This document shows, in pieces, positions 1 through 8,274 of a stretch of DNA of 57,240 nt. Location of the stretch: positions 1-57,240 of the forward strand of contig NZ_LQPH01000019.1 in NCBI RefSeq assembly GCF_002102255.1, in the 5' to 3' direction. The stretch is from Mycobacterium nebraskense. Lineage in GTDB: Bacteria > Actinomycetota > Actinomycetes > Mycobacteriales > Mycobacteriaceae. Positions within the stretch are counted from its first letter, which is position 1. Each line of letters starts with the position of its first letter. The notes beneath the pieces were generated by a model. The model made no database searches. It was given only the letters and a program-made list of their open reading frames with translations, and was not told where the DNA came from. Made by a program: the position numbers and the translations under genes.

Positions 1-77
1 TGCTTTAGAAGCCTTGCCTAGCAACATATTTGGAGAATTCTAGGCCGCTAGTCCACTTAAGCAGATAAGCAGTACAC

Positions 78-1592
78 ATGTTCGAAGCAAAGGCCTCGTC
101 GCCGGAGGTGATCGCCGGGTTTGATGAGGTGTTCGAGCGGCGGTATCCCTCGAAGACGGCGGAGTCGGCGGGATTCCTGGCCGAGGCCGGCGGATGCGTG
201 CGTGCGGAGAATCGGGCGGTGGCCGGGCAGTTGGCCGCGATCGGGCGGTTGTTCGCCTATCGGCTGTCGCGGTGTGCTGAGACCGAGGACTGGGCGGTGG
301 ACACCGAGGCGGCGGTGGCGGCCGAGGTGGCCGCGGAGTTGCGGATCAGCCAGGGGTTGGCGGCCAGCCGGGTGCGTTATGCCCGGGCGCTGCGCGAGCG
401 GCTGCCGCAGGTGGGGGAGGTGTTCGCCGCCGGGGACATCGATTTTCGGATGGTGGCGACGTTGGTGTTTCGCACCGATTTGATCACCGATGCCGAGGTG
501 TTGGCGGCCGTGGACGCCACGCTGGCCGCCAAAGTGGGGCGGTGGCCGTCGTTGACCCGGGCCCGGTTGGCCGCCCAGGTGGACAAGGTTGTGGCGGGCG
601 CGGATGCCGACGCGGTGCGCCGGCGCCGGGAACGCGCGGCGGGCCGCGAGGTTTGGATCGGCGATATGGGGGAGGGGTTGGCGCGCATCGAGGGCGCCCT
701 GTTCAGCCCGGACGCCCACGCGTTGGATGAGCGGCTGAACGCGTTGGCGGCCACCGTGTGTGCCCATGATCCGCGCAGCCGCGAACAGTGCCGCGCCGAT
801 GCGTTGGGGGCCCTGGCCGGCGGGGCCGACCGGCTAGCCTGCCGCTGCGGAAGGGCTGACTGCGCGGCCGGCACCCGGCCAGCGGCCAGTCCGGTGGTGA
901 TTCATGTGATCGCCGAGCAGGCCACCCTTGATGGCGGCGCGGCGCCGGCCTCCGAACTCAACGCTGACGGGTTGATCCCGCCCGAGCTGATCGCCGAGTT
1001 GGCCGCGTCGGCCAGACTCACGCCGTTGGTCCACCCCGGCGACGCCCCACCGGAGAAGGGCTATGTGCCCTCCCAGGCGTTGGCCGATTTCGTGCGGTGC
1101 CGGGATTTGACCTGCCGCTGGCCGGGCTGTGACTGCCCGGCGGTGGCCTGCGACATCGACCACACCATCCCCTACGGCACAGGCGGTCCCACGCATGCCT
1201 CCAACCTCAAGTGTTATTGCCGCACTCATCATTTGGTGAAAACGTTTTGGGGCTGGAGCGAACAGCAGCTGCCCGACGCGACGCTGATCCTGACCTCACC
1301 GGCCGGGCGCACCTATGTCACCACCCCGGGCAGCGCGCTGCTGTTCCCCAGCCTGTGTCGGGCCACCGGCGCGATCGCGGCCCCCGAAGCCGACCTGGCG
1401 CCGGACTACTGCGGCCAACGCACCGCCATGATGCCGCGACGACGCCGCACCCGCGCCCACGACCGCGCCACCCGCATCGCCGCCGAACGCCGCCACAACC
1501 GAACGGCCCGCCAAGCACGCCAACAAGCAAGCCACACCACCCAATACCTGCCACGCGACGCCACTGGCGACGAAGACCCACCACCGTTCTAG
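78..1592 (+). CDS. REP13E12-type DUF222 / HNH endonuclease domain protein
   Basis: This 504-residue protein has the layout of mycobacterial 13E12 repeat proteins: a helical DUF222 region over roughly residues 20-300, then a C-terminal HNH nuclease-like zinc fold. In the HNH part I see CRWPGCDC, DIDHTIPYG, a central Asn and CRTHH, which match the metal and catalytic positions of the family. The tail is rich in Arg, Gln and His. These genes occur as repeats in mycobacterial genomes and can flank integration sites; a nuclease activity is inferred from the fold only. The ATG at 78 is kept because the protein begins at the usual family N-terminus. Fragments of a second copy lie downstream. Confidence 0.9.
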   Translation: MFEAKASSPEVIAGFDEVFERRYPSKTAESAGFLAEAGGCVRAENRAVAGQLAAIGRLFAYRLSRCAETEDWAVDTEAAVAAEVAAELRISQGLAASRVRYARALRERLPQVGEVFAAGDIDFRMVATLVFRTDLITDAEVLAAVDATLAAKVGRWPSLTRARLAAQVDKVVAGADADAVRRRRERAAGREVWIGDMGEGLARIEGALFSPDAHALDERLNALAATVCAHDPRSREQCRADALGALAGGADRLACRCGRADCAAGTRPAASPVVIHVIAEQATLDGGAAPASELNADGLIPPELIAELAASARLTPLVHPGDAPPEKGYVPSQALADFVRCRDLTCRWPGCDCPAVACDIDHTIPYGTGGPTHASNLKCYCRTHHLVKTFWGWSEQQLPDATLILTSPAGRTYVTTPGSALLFPSLCRATGAIAAPEADLAPDYCGQRTAMMPRRRRTRAHDRATRIAAERRHNRTARQARQQASHTTQYLPRDATGDEDPPPF

Positions 1593-1831
1593 TTCCGTTC
1601 GGCCTGAGCGCAACCAGAAGCGGTACCGTCGCGCCTCGGCGACCGTCTATATAAGGCCGTGACCGCAGCAGGCTCAGCAAATGGCCACCTCGGCCGGAAG
1701 CCGCCGCGACGGCATTTACCTCCGCGGCGGTGGTCAATCCCGCGCAGACCAGCGCTAACAGGACGCGGCTGGTGCAGTTGCTGGCCACCGACCGGTTTGG
1801 GAGCAGCACGGCGGCGATTCCTCTTAGGCGG
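1593..1831. other. intergenic stretch with no recognised gene
   Basis: About 240 bases between the 13E12 stop and the first recognisable 13E12 fragment. Open frames here are short and none has a convincing ribosome site or family resemblance. It probably derives from decay of a second 13E12 copy, but I cannot align it to the intact gene by eye. Confidence 0.4.
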
Positions 1832-1880
1832 GCCGGTGAAAGCGCCCGATTTGATGAGCTCTTCGAGCGGCTTTGGCGGT
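1832..1880 (+). pseudogene. 5' fragment of a second 13E12 copy
   Basis: This stretch resembles the start of the intact 13E12 gene at about 101-150. Both contain a gatttgatgag / gtttgatgag block followed by the shared ttcgagcgg. It is cut off right before the start of the small secreted gene at 1907. Together with the 3' fragment at 2281-2312 it suggests that a second tandem copy once lay here and lost its middle. Confidence 0.6.
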
Positions 1881-1906
1881 ACGATATGTGCCTAATCTTG
1901 GAGAGC

Positions 1907-2272
1907 ATGATCGTGAGATGCGTCGCTAAAGGTGTTGCGTTACTCGCCGTTTGCGTCCCGGCCGTCGGCGCGCCGGAGGCCGCGTTGGCCGACACCGTCG
2001 ACCCAAACCACCTAGCTTCGGTGCAAAGCTGGCCGGACAACACATGCGGCGGCTTTTTTTCCTGGCACGTGATCAACGACTTGAAGGATGCTTCGATCCG
2101 CGCGACCGTGGCGGTTCAACGCAATAAGGGTACTGAGGAGTTCGACGATCGATACGTCTACAACCTGGCCCCTGGCACGTCGAGTTTTGTCTCGTGCAAA
2201 AGAATAACGGCTACTGACGGCCCTACTTCTTACGACGTAACCGCCTGGTTGGTGGGCGCAGAAAAAGCTTAG
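1907..2272 (+). CDS. small secreted protein of unknown function
   Basis: A 121-residue product with a Sec-type signal peptide: a short basic start (MIVRCVAKG), a hydrophobic stretch to about residue 25, and a likely cleavage after ALA-D. The mature part of about 92 residues contains two Cys, in NTCGG and FVSCK, which could form one disulfide. I do not recognise a family. The ATG at 1907 is chosen because the signal peptide begins there; the frame stays open upstream and a second ATG lies at 1886. A GGAG sits unusually close to 1907, so the start is uncertain. The gene lies exactly between two fragments of a 13E12 copy. Confidence 0.55.
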   Translation: MIVRCVAKGVALLAVCVPAVGAPEAALADTVDPNHLASVQSWPDNTCGGFFSWHVINDLKDASIRATVAVQRNKGTEEFDDRYVYNLAPGTSSFVSCKRITATDGPTSYDVTAWLVGAEKA

Positions 2273-2280
2273 GAAACGGC

Positions 2281-2312
2281 CCACCGGCGACGAAGACCCA
2301 CCACCCTTCTAG
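2281..2312 (+). repeat. direct repeat of the 13E12 gene 3' end
   Basis: These 32 bases match 1561-1592, the last codons and stop of the 13E12 gene, with two mismatches, including the TAG stop. It is the 3' fragment of the decayed second copy whose 5' fragment lies at 1832-1880. Confidence 0.85.
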
Positions 2313-2327
2313 GTGGAAGATTGCTCC

Positions 2328-2864
2328 ATGCCCGCGTCGCTGCCCCCGTTGGCTGACGAAGACCACGTCTGTGCTGCCTGTGGGTTGAGTTATTCGGACA
2401 CTCGGGTCGACGACGCGGTCGGCGTCATCGCCGATCTGCCCGACGCCGTTCGGGAGGTGGTCTCCGCGATCTCGCCTGAGGTGCGACGGATACGGCCCGG
2501 TCCCGACGTGTGGTCGGTCGCCGAGTACCTCTGCCACCTGCGCGATGTCTACATCAGCTTCACCATCCGGCTGCACCGCGTCCGCACCGAGCACCGGCCC
2601 GCCCTGGAGCCGATGTTCAACGATCTGCGGGCCCGGCGCTTCCGGTACAACGATTGCGACGTCGATGCCACGCTCGACGAGCTGGCGGCCGCCGTGGCGG
2701 GCTTCCGCGACGAAGTCGCGCGCATCGGAGATCACGACTGGGACCGCACCGCGACCCGGTTGCCGGGCGAGCAGCGCACAGCCCGCTGGTTCGTGCGCCA
2801 GGCGATGCACGAAGGTGTGCACCACCTGGGCGATATCCGGAGAATCGGAGAAACGGCTCCTTGA
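2328..2864 (+). CDS. DinB-like four-helix protein
   Basis: A 178-residue protein resembling the DinB_2 / mycothiol-transferase-like superfamily of four-helix-bundle metal proteins. Candidate metal-binding His residues are in AEYLCHLRD near the first third and in AMHEGVHHLGD near the C-terminus, the usual first and last helix positions. An extra N-terminal CAACGLSY motif may bind metal. Members of the family typically transfer or remove thiol groups, but substrate is not predictable here. The ATG at 2328 has GGAAGA about eight bases upstream; a GTG at 2313 is an alternative. It sits just upstream of the ribosomal operon promoter and is probably a separate transcript. Confidence 0.8.
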   Translation: MPASLPPLADEDHVCAACGLSYSDTRVDDAVGVIADLPDAVREVVSAISPEVRRIRPGPDVWSVAEYLCHLRDVYISFTIRLHRVRTEHRPALEPMFNDLRARRFRYNDCDVDATLDELAAAVAGFRDEVARIGDHDWDRTATRLPGEQRTARWFVRQAMHEGVHHLGDIRRIGETAP

Positions 2865-2883
2865 ACCCGCCTCGGCCGCGAAT

Positions 2884-2919
2884 TTGGCTCTGAGCTGGTC
2901 GTCCCCTAGACTCTAGGGG
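2884..2919 (+). promoter_or_regulatory. SigA-type promoter of the rplN operon, with palindromic -10 region
   Basis: TTGGCT (2884-2889) and TAGACT (2907-2912) are separated by 17 bases, a good match to a housekeeping promoter. The -10 lies inside a perfect palindrome, CCCCTAGA-C-TCTAGGGG (2903-2919). Transcription starting near 2919 would give a leader of about 135 bases before rplN. Confidence 0.6.
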
Positions 2920-3054
2920 TTGCCTTGGGCAGACCTCGGCCGGTGCGAATCGGCCCCGCGTGCCCTTCGGTGACAAAGACCGCGCATGTCAGGTTTTTTT
3001 GGTGGGCTGTGGCTTGCCTCCTGCCGTGCACACGTAACCAGGTCAGGAGATCGA

Positions 3055-3423
3055 GTGATTCAGCAGGAATCGCGGCTGAAGGTCGCCGACAACACCGGCG
3101 CCAAGGAGATCTTGTGCATCCGGGTGCTCGGCGGTTCGTCGCGACGCTACGCCGGCATCGGAGATGTCATCGTCGCCACCGTCAAGGACGCCATTCCCGG
3201 GGGCAACGTCAAGCGTGGGGATGTCGTCAAGGCCGTCGTGGTACGCACGGTCAAGGAGCGTCGCCGCCCGGACGGCAGCTACATCAAGTTCGACGAGAAC
3301 GCCGCGGTGATCATCAAGCCCGACAACGACCCGCGCGGTACGCGCATTTTCGGCCCCGTCGGCCGCGAACTGCGTGAGAAGCGGTTCATGAAGATCATCT
3401 CGCTTGCCCCGGAGGTGTTGTAA
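3055..3423 (+). CDS. rplN: 50S ribosomal protein L14
   Basis: A 122-residue L14, full length, beginning [10 protein letters not shown] with the family motif DNTGAKE and ending [11 protein letters not shown]14 binds 23S rRNA and contacts L19 and 16S rRNA at the subunit bridge. The GTG at 3055 is the real start: the frame is open upstream but the family begins here, and AGGAG lies about six bases before it. It is the first gene of the run up to rplO, and rplX follows after three bases. Confidence 0.98.
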
Positions 3424-3741
3424 ATGAAGGTCCGCAAAGGCGACACCGTCTTGGTCATTGCCGGCAAAGACAAAGGGGCCAAGGGCAAGGTCTTGCAGGC
3501 CTACCCGGAACGCAACCGGGTGCTGGTCGAGGGCGTCAACCGGATCAAGAAGCACACCGCGATCTCGAGCAACCAACGCGGAGCCCAGTCCGGCGGAATC
3601 GTCACCCAGGAAGCCCCGATCCACGTCTCCAACGTGATGGTGGTCGACTCGGACGGTAAGCCCGCTCGCGTCGGTTACCGGGTCGACGAGGAAACCGGCA
3701 AGCGGGTCCGCATCTCCAAGCGCAACGGCAAGGACGTCTGA
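3424..3741 (+). CDS. rplX: 50S ribosomal protein L24
   Basis: A 105-residue L24 with the N-terminal KOW motif ([20 protein letters not shown]) that starts 50S assembly. The length is normal for actinobacterial L24. Its TGA overlaps the ATG of rplE (TGATG), implying coupled translation. Confidence 0.98.
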   Translation: MKVRKGDTVLVIAGKDKGAKGKVLQAYPERNRVLVEGVNRIKKHTAISSNQRGAQSGGIVTQEAPIHVSNVMVVDSDGKPARVGYRVDEETGKRVRISKRNGKDV

Positions 3742-4304
3742 TGACTACTGCAGAGAAGGTTCAGCCGCGCCTGAAAGAGCGCTACCGCAACGAGATTCGT
3801 GATTCGTTGCAGCAGCAGTTCGGCTACGCCAACGTCATGCAGATCCCGACCGTGACCAAGGTCGTTGTCAACATGGGCGTCGGCGATGCGGCGCGAGACG
3901 CGAAGCTGATCAACGGCGCGGTCAGCGACTTGGCGGCGATCACCGGGCAGCGGCCGGAGATCCGCAGGGCGCGCAAGTCCATCGCGCAGTTCAAGCTGCG
4001 TGAGGGCATGCCCATCGGCGCCCGGGTCACCCTGCGGGGGGACCGGATGTGGGAGTTCCTCGACCGTCTCACCTCGATCGCGCTGCCGCGTATCCGCGAC
4101 TTCCGCGGGCTTTCGCCCAAGCAGTTCGACGGTGTCGGCAACTACACGTTCGGGCTGGCCGAGCAGTCGGTATTCCACGAGATCGACGTGGACAAGATCG
4201 ACCGGGTCCGCGGCATGGACATCAACGTCGTCACCTCGGCGACGACCGACGACGAAGGACGAGCGCTGTTGCGGGCCCTCGGCTTTCCCTTCAAGGAGAA
4301 CTGA
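3741..4304 (+). CDS. rplE: 50S ribosomal protein L5
   Basis: A 187-residue L5, the 5S rRNA-binding protein of the central protuberance. Recognisable blocks are VVNMGVGDA near residue 40, [15 protein letters not shown], and [14 protein letters not shown]. Full length. rpsZ follows after four bases. Confidence 0.98.
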   Translation: MTTAEKVQPRLKERYRNEIRDSLQQQFGYANVMQIPTVTKVVVNMGVGDAARDAKLINGAVSDLAAITGQRPEIRRARKSIAQFKLREGMPIGARVTLRGDRMWEFLDRLTSIALPRIRDFRGLSPKQFDGVGNYTFGLAEQSVFHEIDVDKIDRVRGMDINVVTSATTDDEGRALLRALGFPFKEN

Positions 4305-4308
4305 GCAG

Positions 4309-4494
4309 ATGGCGAAGAAGGCACTGGTCAACAAGGCCGCACGCAAGCCGAAGTTCGCGGTGCGCGGCTACACGCGCTGCAACAGGTGCGGCCGCCCGCG
4401 CGCGGTCTTCCGCAAATTCGGCCTGTGCAGGATCTGCCTGCGCGAGATGGCGCACGCGGGCGAGCTGCCCGGCGTGCAGAAGAGCAGCTGGTAA
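4309..4494 (+). CDS. rpsZ: 30S ribosomal protein S14, zinc-binding type
   Basis: A 61-residue short S14 of the C+ type, with two CxxC pairs (CNRCGRP and CRICLRE) that hold one Zn ion. It corresponds to rpsN1/rpsZ in the main ribosomal operon; mycobacteria usually also have a cysteine-less paralogue elsewhere for zinc limitation (family knowledge). An 84-base gap to rpsH follows, the largest in this operon. Confidence 0.97.
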   Translation: MAKKALVNKAARKPKFAVRGYTRCNRCGRPRAVFRKFGLCRICLREMAHAGELPGVQKSSW

Positions 4495-4578
4495 CAGCCA
4501 GGACCCCAAGACCAACCCAAAACAGGCGCGCGACAGGCCCGGACCGGGAACCACCGCGAGGAAGGTACCAACGCTGTC

Positions 4579-4977
4579 ATGACCATGACGGACCCAATCG
4601 CAGACTTCTTGACACGTCTGCGCAACGCCAACTCGGCGTATCACGACGAGGTGACGTTGCCGCACTCCAAGATCAAGGCCAACATCGCCCAGATCCTCAA
4701 GACCGAGGGCTACATCAGCGATTACCGGACCGAAGACGCTCGGGTGGGCAAGTCGCTGATCGTTCAGCTCAAGTACGGCCCGAGCCGGGAGCGCAGCATC
4801 GCCGGGTTGCGGCGAGTGTCCAAGCCCGGTCTGCGGGTGTATGCGAAATCCACCAACCTGCCGCGCGTTCTCGGCGGCCTGGGCGTGGCGATCATCTCGA
4901 CCTCCTCGGGCCTGCTGACCGATCGTCAGGCAGCCAGACAGGGCGTGGGCGGCGAAGTCCTCGCGTACGTGTGGTGA
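4579..4977 (+). CDS. rpsH: 30S ribosomal protein S8
   Basis: A 132-residue S8, beginning [18 protein letters not shown] and ending GGEVLAYVW, the conserved C-terminal 16S rRNA-binding end. Full length. The first ATG is at 4579 and a second in-frame ATG lies two codons later. Confidence 0.98.
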   Translation: MTMTDPIADFLTRLRNANSAYHDEVTLPHSKIKANIAQILKTEGYISDYRTEDARVGKSLIVQLKYGPSRERSIAGLRRVSKPGLRVYAKSTNLPRVLGGLGVAIISTSSGLLTDRQAARQGVGGEVLAYVW

Positions 4978-4987
4978 GGGAGTAGAC

Positions 4988-5527
4988 ATGTCGCGCATTG
5001 GTAAGCAGCCGGTTCCGGTTCCCACCGGAGTCGACGTAACGATCGAGGGCCAGCACGTCTCGGTGAAGGGGCCCAAGGGCAGCCTGAATTTGACGGTCGC
5101 CGAGCCGATTGCGGTGGCGCGCAACGACGACGGCGCGATCGTGGTCACCCGCCCGAACGACGAGCGGCGCAACCGCTCGCTGCACGGGCTGTCGCGCACC
5201 CTGGTCTCCAACCTGGTCACCGGCGTGACCGAGGGGTACACCACCAAGATGGAGATCTTCGGAGTCGGTTACCGCGTGCAGCTCAAGGGCGCCAACCTCG
5301 AGTTCGCGCTGGGCTACAGCCATCCTGTGGTTATCGAGGCGCCCGAGGGCATCACGTTCGCGGTCCAGTCACCGACGAAGTTCTCGATCTCCGGGATCGA
5401 CAAGCAAAAGGTCGGCCAGATCTCGGCGAACATCCGCCGCCTGCGCCGCCCCGACCCGTACAAGGGCAAGGGCGTGCGCTACGAGGGTGAGCAGATCCGC
5501 CGCAAGGTCGGAAAGACAGGTAAGTAG
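4988..5527 (+). CDS. rplF: 50S ribosomal protein L6
   Basis: A 179-residue L6, full length, starting [12 protein letters not shown] and carrying the C-terminal signature [13 protein letters not shown]. It has two repeated alpha-beta domains and binds near the sarcin-ricin loop. Ten bases after rpsH and two before rplR. Confidence 0.98.
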   Translation: MSRIGKQPVPVPTGVDVTIEGQHVSVKGPKGSLNLTVAEPIAVARNDDGAIVVTRPNDERRNRSLHGLSRTLVSNLVTGVTEGYTTKMEIFGVGYRVQLKGANLEFALGYSHPVVIEAPEGITFAVQSPTKFSISGIDKQKVGQISANIRRLRRPDPYKGKGVRYEGEQIRRKVGKTGK

Positions 5528-5529
5528 TC

Positions 5530-5937
5530 ATGGCGCAAAAACAAGCTGACACCGCCGCGCGAAAGCCCGTGGGGCAGAGCGTATCCGCAACTCGCCGGGT
5601 CTCTCGGCTGCGTAGGCATGCCCGGCTGCGCAAGAAGGTCACGGGCACCCCGGAGCGCCCGCGGCTCGTCGTCAACCGATCCGCACGACACATCCACGTG
5701 CAACTGGTCAACGACGAGAACGGCACCACGGTGGCCGCCGCCTCTTCAATCGAGGACGACGTGCGCGGGCTGCAGGGTGACAAGAAGGCCCGCAGCGTGC
5801 GGGTGGGCCAATTGATCGCCGAGCGCGCCAAGGCCGCCGGCGTCGACACCGCGGTGTTCGACCGCGGCGGGTACACCTACGGCGGACGGATCGCGGCGCT
5901 GGCCGACGCCGCACGCGAGAACGGATTGAGTTTTTAG
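5530..5937 (+). CDS. rplR: 50S ribosomal protein L18
   Basis: A 135-residue L18, the 5S rRNA-binding protein. The core from [20 protein letters not shown] to RENGLSF is typical. Compared with the M. tuberculosis protein as I remember it (about 122 residues), there are about 13 extra N-terminal residues ([13 protein letters not shown]); the ATG used is the only one that fits two bases after rplF. Confidence 0.97.
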   Translation: MAQKQADTAARKPVGQSVSATRRVSRLRRHARLRKKVTGTPERPRLVVNRSARHIHVQLVNDENGTTVAAASSIEDDVRGLQGDKKARSVRVGQLIAERAKAAGVDTAVFDRGGYTYGGRIAALADAARENGLSF

Positions 5938-5975
5938 ATGATCGAGACCTCGAACAAGACTGGAAGGACCGCATA

Positions 5976-6659
5976 ATGGCGGAACAGTCGGCCGGCGGGC
6001 AGGGCGCCCCAGACAGCCGCGACTCGCGCGGTGACCGCGGTGACCGCGATAGCCGCGGTCGGCGCGATGGTGGCGGGCGTGGTGGCCGCGACCGCGACGG
6101 CGACAAGAGCAACTACCTCGAGCGGGTCGTCGCCATCAACCGTGTCTCCAAGGTGGTCAAGGGTGGTAGGCGCTTCAGCTTCACCGCACTGGTCATCGTG
6201 GGCGACGGCAACGGCATGGTCGGCGTCGGCTATGGCAAGGCCAAGGAAGTTCCGGCCGCCATCGCCAAGGGCGTGGAGGAGGCGCGCAAGAGCTTCTTCC
6301 GCGTGCCGTTGATCGGCGGCACCATCACGCACCCGGTACAGGGTGAAGCGGCCGCCGGCGTGGTCCTGCTGCGCCCGGCCAGCCCGGGTACCGGTGTGAT
6401 CGCCGGCGGCGCGGTGCGTGCGGTGCTGGAATGCGCTGGGGTCCGCGACATCCTGGCCAAGTCATTGGGCAGCGACAATGCGATCAACGTGGTGCACGCC
6501 ACCGTCACCGCGCTCAAGCTGCTGCAGCGTCCCGAGGAGGTGGCCGCCCGGCGCGGACTGCCCATCGAGGACGTCGCCCCGGCCGGAATGCTGAAGGCGC
6601 GCAGGGAAAGCGAAGCGCTGGCCGCCAGTGCCGCGCGAGAGGGAACGGCACAGCAATGA
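5976..6659 (+). CDS. rpsE: 30S ribosomal protein S5
   Basis: A 227-residue S5 with the double-stranded RNA-binding-like domain ([18 protein letters not shown]) and the C-terminal S5 domain ([15 protein letters not shown]). The first 45 residues are a low-complexity Asp/Arg/Gly/Ser extension typical of mycobacterial S5. The ATG at 5976 follows GGAAGGA. The stop overlaps rpmD (ATGA). Confidence 0.98.
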   Translation: MAEQSAGGQGAPDSRDSRGDRGDRDSRGRRDGGGRGGRDRDGDKSNYLERVVAINRVSKVVKGGRRFSFTALVIVGDGNGMVGVGYGKAKEVPAAIAKGVEEARKSFFRVPLIGGTITHPVQGEAAAGVVLLRPASPGTGVIAGGAVRAVLECAGVRDILAKSLGSDNAINVVHATVTALKLLQRPEEVAARRGLPIEDVAPAGMLKARRESEALAASAAREGTAQQ

Positions 6660-6871
6660 GCCAACTGAAGATCACCCAGGTGCGCAGCACCATCGGGGCC
6701 CGTTGGAAGCAGCGGGAGAGCCTGCGCACCCTGGGCCTGCGGCGGATCCGCCACTCGGTGATCCGTGAGGACAATCCACAGACCCGCGGCCTGATCGCGG
6801 TGGTCAACCACCTCGTCGAGGTGGAGCCGGCCGAGGCGCAAGCCGCCGGGACCGGAGGGAAGAAGAAATGA
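6656..6871 (+). CDS. rpmD: 50S ribosomal protein L30
   Basis: A 71-residue L30 ([14 protein letters not shown] ... [16 protein letters not shown]). The ATG overlaps the rpsE stop as ATGA, and its own TGA overlaps the ATG of rplO. The last ten or so residues are a basic tail beyond the family core. Confidence 0.97.
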   Translation: MSQLKITQVRSTIGARWKQRESLRTLGLRRIRHSVIREDNPQTRGLIAVVNHLVEVEPAEAQAAGTGGKKK

Positions 6872-7308
6872 CGATCAAGCTGCACGACCTGAAGCCCGCG
6901 CCCGGCTCGAAGACCGCCCGCACCCGAGTCGGTCGCGGTGAGGGCTCGAAGGGCAAGACGGCCGGCCGCGGTACCAAGGGCACCAAGGCGCGCAAGAATG
7001 TGCCGGCCACTTTCGAAGGTGGGCAGATGCCGATTCACATGCGGCTGCCCAAGCTCAAGGGATTCCGGAATCGGTTCCGCACCGAGTACGAGATCGTCAA
7101 TGTCGGTGACATCAACCGGCTGTTCCCGCAGGGCGGTTCCATCGGCGTGGACGAGTTGGTGGCCAAGGGCGCGGTCCGCAAGAACGCGTTGGTCAAGGTC
7201 CTCGGCGACGGCAAGCTGACCGTCAAGGTCGACCTGACCGCGCACAAGTTCAGCGGCAGCGCCCGCGAGAAGATCACCGCCGCGGGCGGATCGGCCACCG
7301 AGCTCTGA
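6868..7308 (+). CDS. rplO: 50S ribosomal protein L15
   Basis: A 146-residue L15 with the Gly-rich, basic N-terminal arm ([21 protein letters not shown]) and the C-terminal [17 protein letters not shown] block. Last gene of the ribosomal run here; secY, its neighbour in many bacteria, is 16 kb away, as in M. tuberculosis. Its stop abuts the stop of the next, convergent gene with no gap, so no terminator can lie between them. Confidence 0.98.
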   Translation: MTIKLHDLKPAPGSKTARTRVGRGEGSKGKTAGRGTKGTKARKNVPATFEGGQMPIHMRLPKLKGFRNRFRTEYEIVNVGDINRLFPQGGSIGVDELVAKGAVRKNALVKVLGDGKLTVKVDLTAHKFSGSAREKITAAGGSATEL

Positions 7309-8235
7309 TCAGCCCAGCCGCGGAATGACCTCCGCGGCAAGGCGTTCCATCTGCTCGCGGTTCTCTCCGACGTCGACGCCGACGGGATTCAGCAGCAGGT
7401 ACTCGGCGCCGGCGTCGATCACCTCACGCAGCCCGCGCACGACGTCGTCGGGTGTGCCCGAAACCGGAACGTCTTCGACGCCCGGCATCTTGCCGTAGAT
7501 GCGCCGCAGCCCGGCGAGCACTCGCTCGCGGGCCCGCGCCTCGTCGTCGTCGACCATGAGGTAGACGCGTTTGCCGATGGTGAAATGTGCCTGGTCCTTT
7601 CGCTGTTCGTCGAGTTCACGGCGCACCACGGTGACGGCTCCGGCGAAGGCCTCGGTGGTCGACGAACCGGCGCCCAGGAACGAGTCGCCGAGCCGGACCG
7701 CCCGGGCCAGGGCCTTCGGGGCCAGGCCGCCGAACCAGATGGGCGGGTGCGGCCGCTGCACCGGCTTGGGCGCAATGGGCAGGTCGTCGACGTCGCGGAA
7801 CCGGCCATGGAAGGTCACCCGGGGTTCGTCGGACCAGGCCGCCTTCATCAGTTTCAGGCCCTCGGTGAAATACGAGATGTACGTGTCCTTTTCGACGCCG
7901 AACGCGGCGAACCTGCGGGAGCCGCCGCCGGTTCCGACGCCGAGGTCCAACCGGCCGTGGCTGAGCCGGTCGACCGCAGTGACGGAAGAGGCCAACTGCA
8001 GCGGATCGTGCAGTGACGTCACCAGGACGGCGACCCCCAGGCGCAATCGCTCGGTGCAGGCCGCGCAGTAGGCCAGCAGCTCCAGCGGCGCCAGCAGCGG
8101 GGCGTTCCCGATGATCTGCTCGAGCACCCAGCCGCCCTCGAACCCGAGCTCCTCGGCGCGGGCCAGGTACCCGCGCAGCCCGTCGGCGTCGAACCGGTCG
8201 TAGTCGAATTGGGGGATGGCGATGGAGAACCTCAC
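7309..8235 (-). CDS. LLM-class (luciferase-like) F420-dependent oxidoreductase
   Basis: A 308-residue TIM-barrel protein of the luciferase-like monooxygenase family: MRFSIAIPQFDYDRF at the first strand, TERLRLGVAVLVTSLHDP, the DRLSHGRLDLGVGTGGG motif after the third strand, and a PPIWFGG block. In mycobacteria such proteins mostly use coenzyme F420 (family knowledge); the substrate is unknown. The GTG at 8235 is chosen because the family starts at this MRFSI motif, although the frame is open much further upstream. It is divergent from sppA with a 39-base gap, and convergent with rplO. I do not recall it at this site in M. tuberculosis. Confidence 0.88.
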   Translation of the reverse strand: MRFSIAIPQFDYDRFDADGLRGYLARAEELGFEGGWVLEQIIGNAPLLAPLELLAYCAACTERLRLGVAVLVTSLHDPLQLASSVTAVDRLSHGRLDLGVGTGGGSRRFAAFGVEKDTYISYFTEGLKLMKAAWSDEPRVTFHGRFRDVDDLPIAPKPVQRPHPPIWFGGLAPKALARAVRLGDSFLGAGSSTTEAFAGAVTVVRRELDEQRKDQAHFTIGKRVYLMVDDDEARARERVLAGLRRIYGKMPGVEDVPVSGTPDDVVRGLREVIDAGAEYLLLNPVGVDVGENREQMERLAAEVIPRLG

Positions 8236-8274
8236 CCCACCACCGTACGGCGGCGGTGTCGGTACGCTGCAGAC

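Noticed and set aside
78..1592. The 13E12 gene as an active transposable element.
   Set aside because: There is no transposase, and the only repeat is the partial second copy. It is better called a repeated gene family member.
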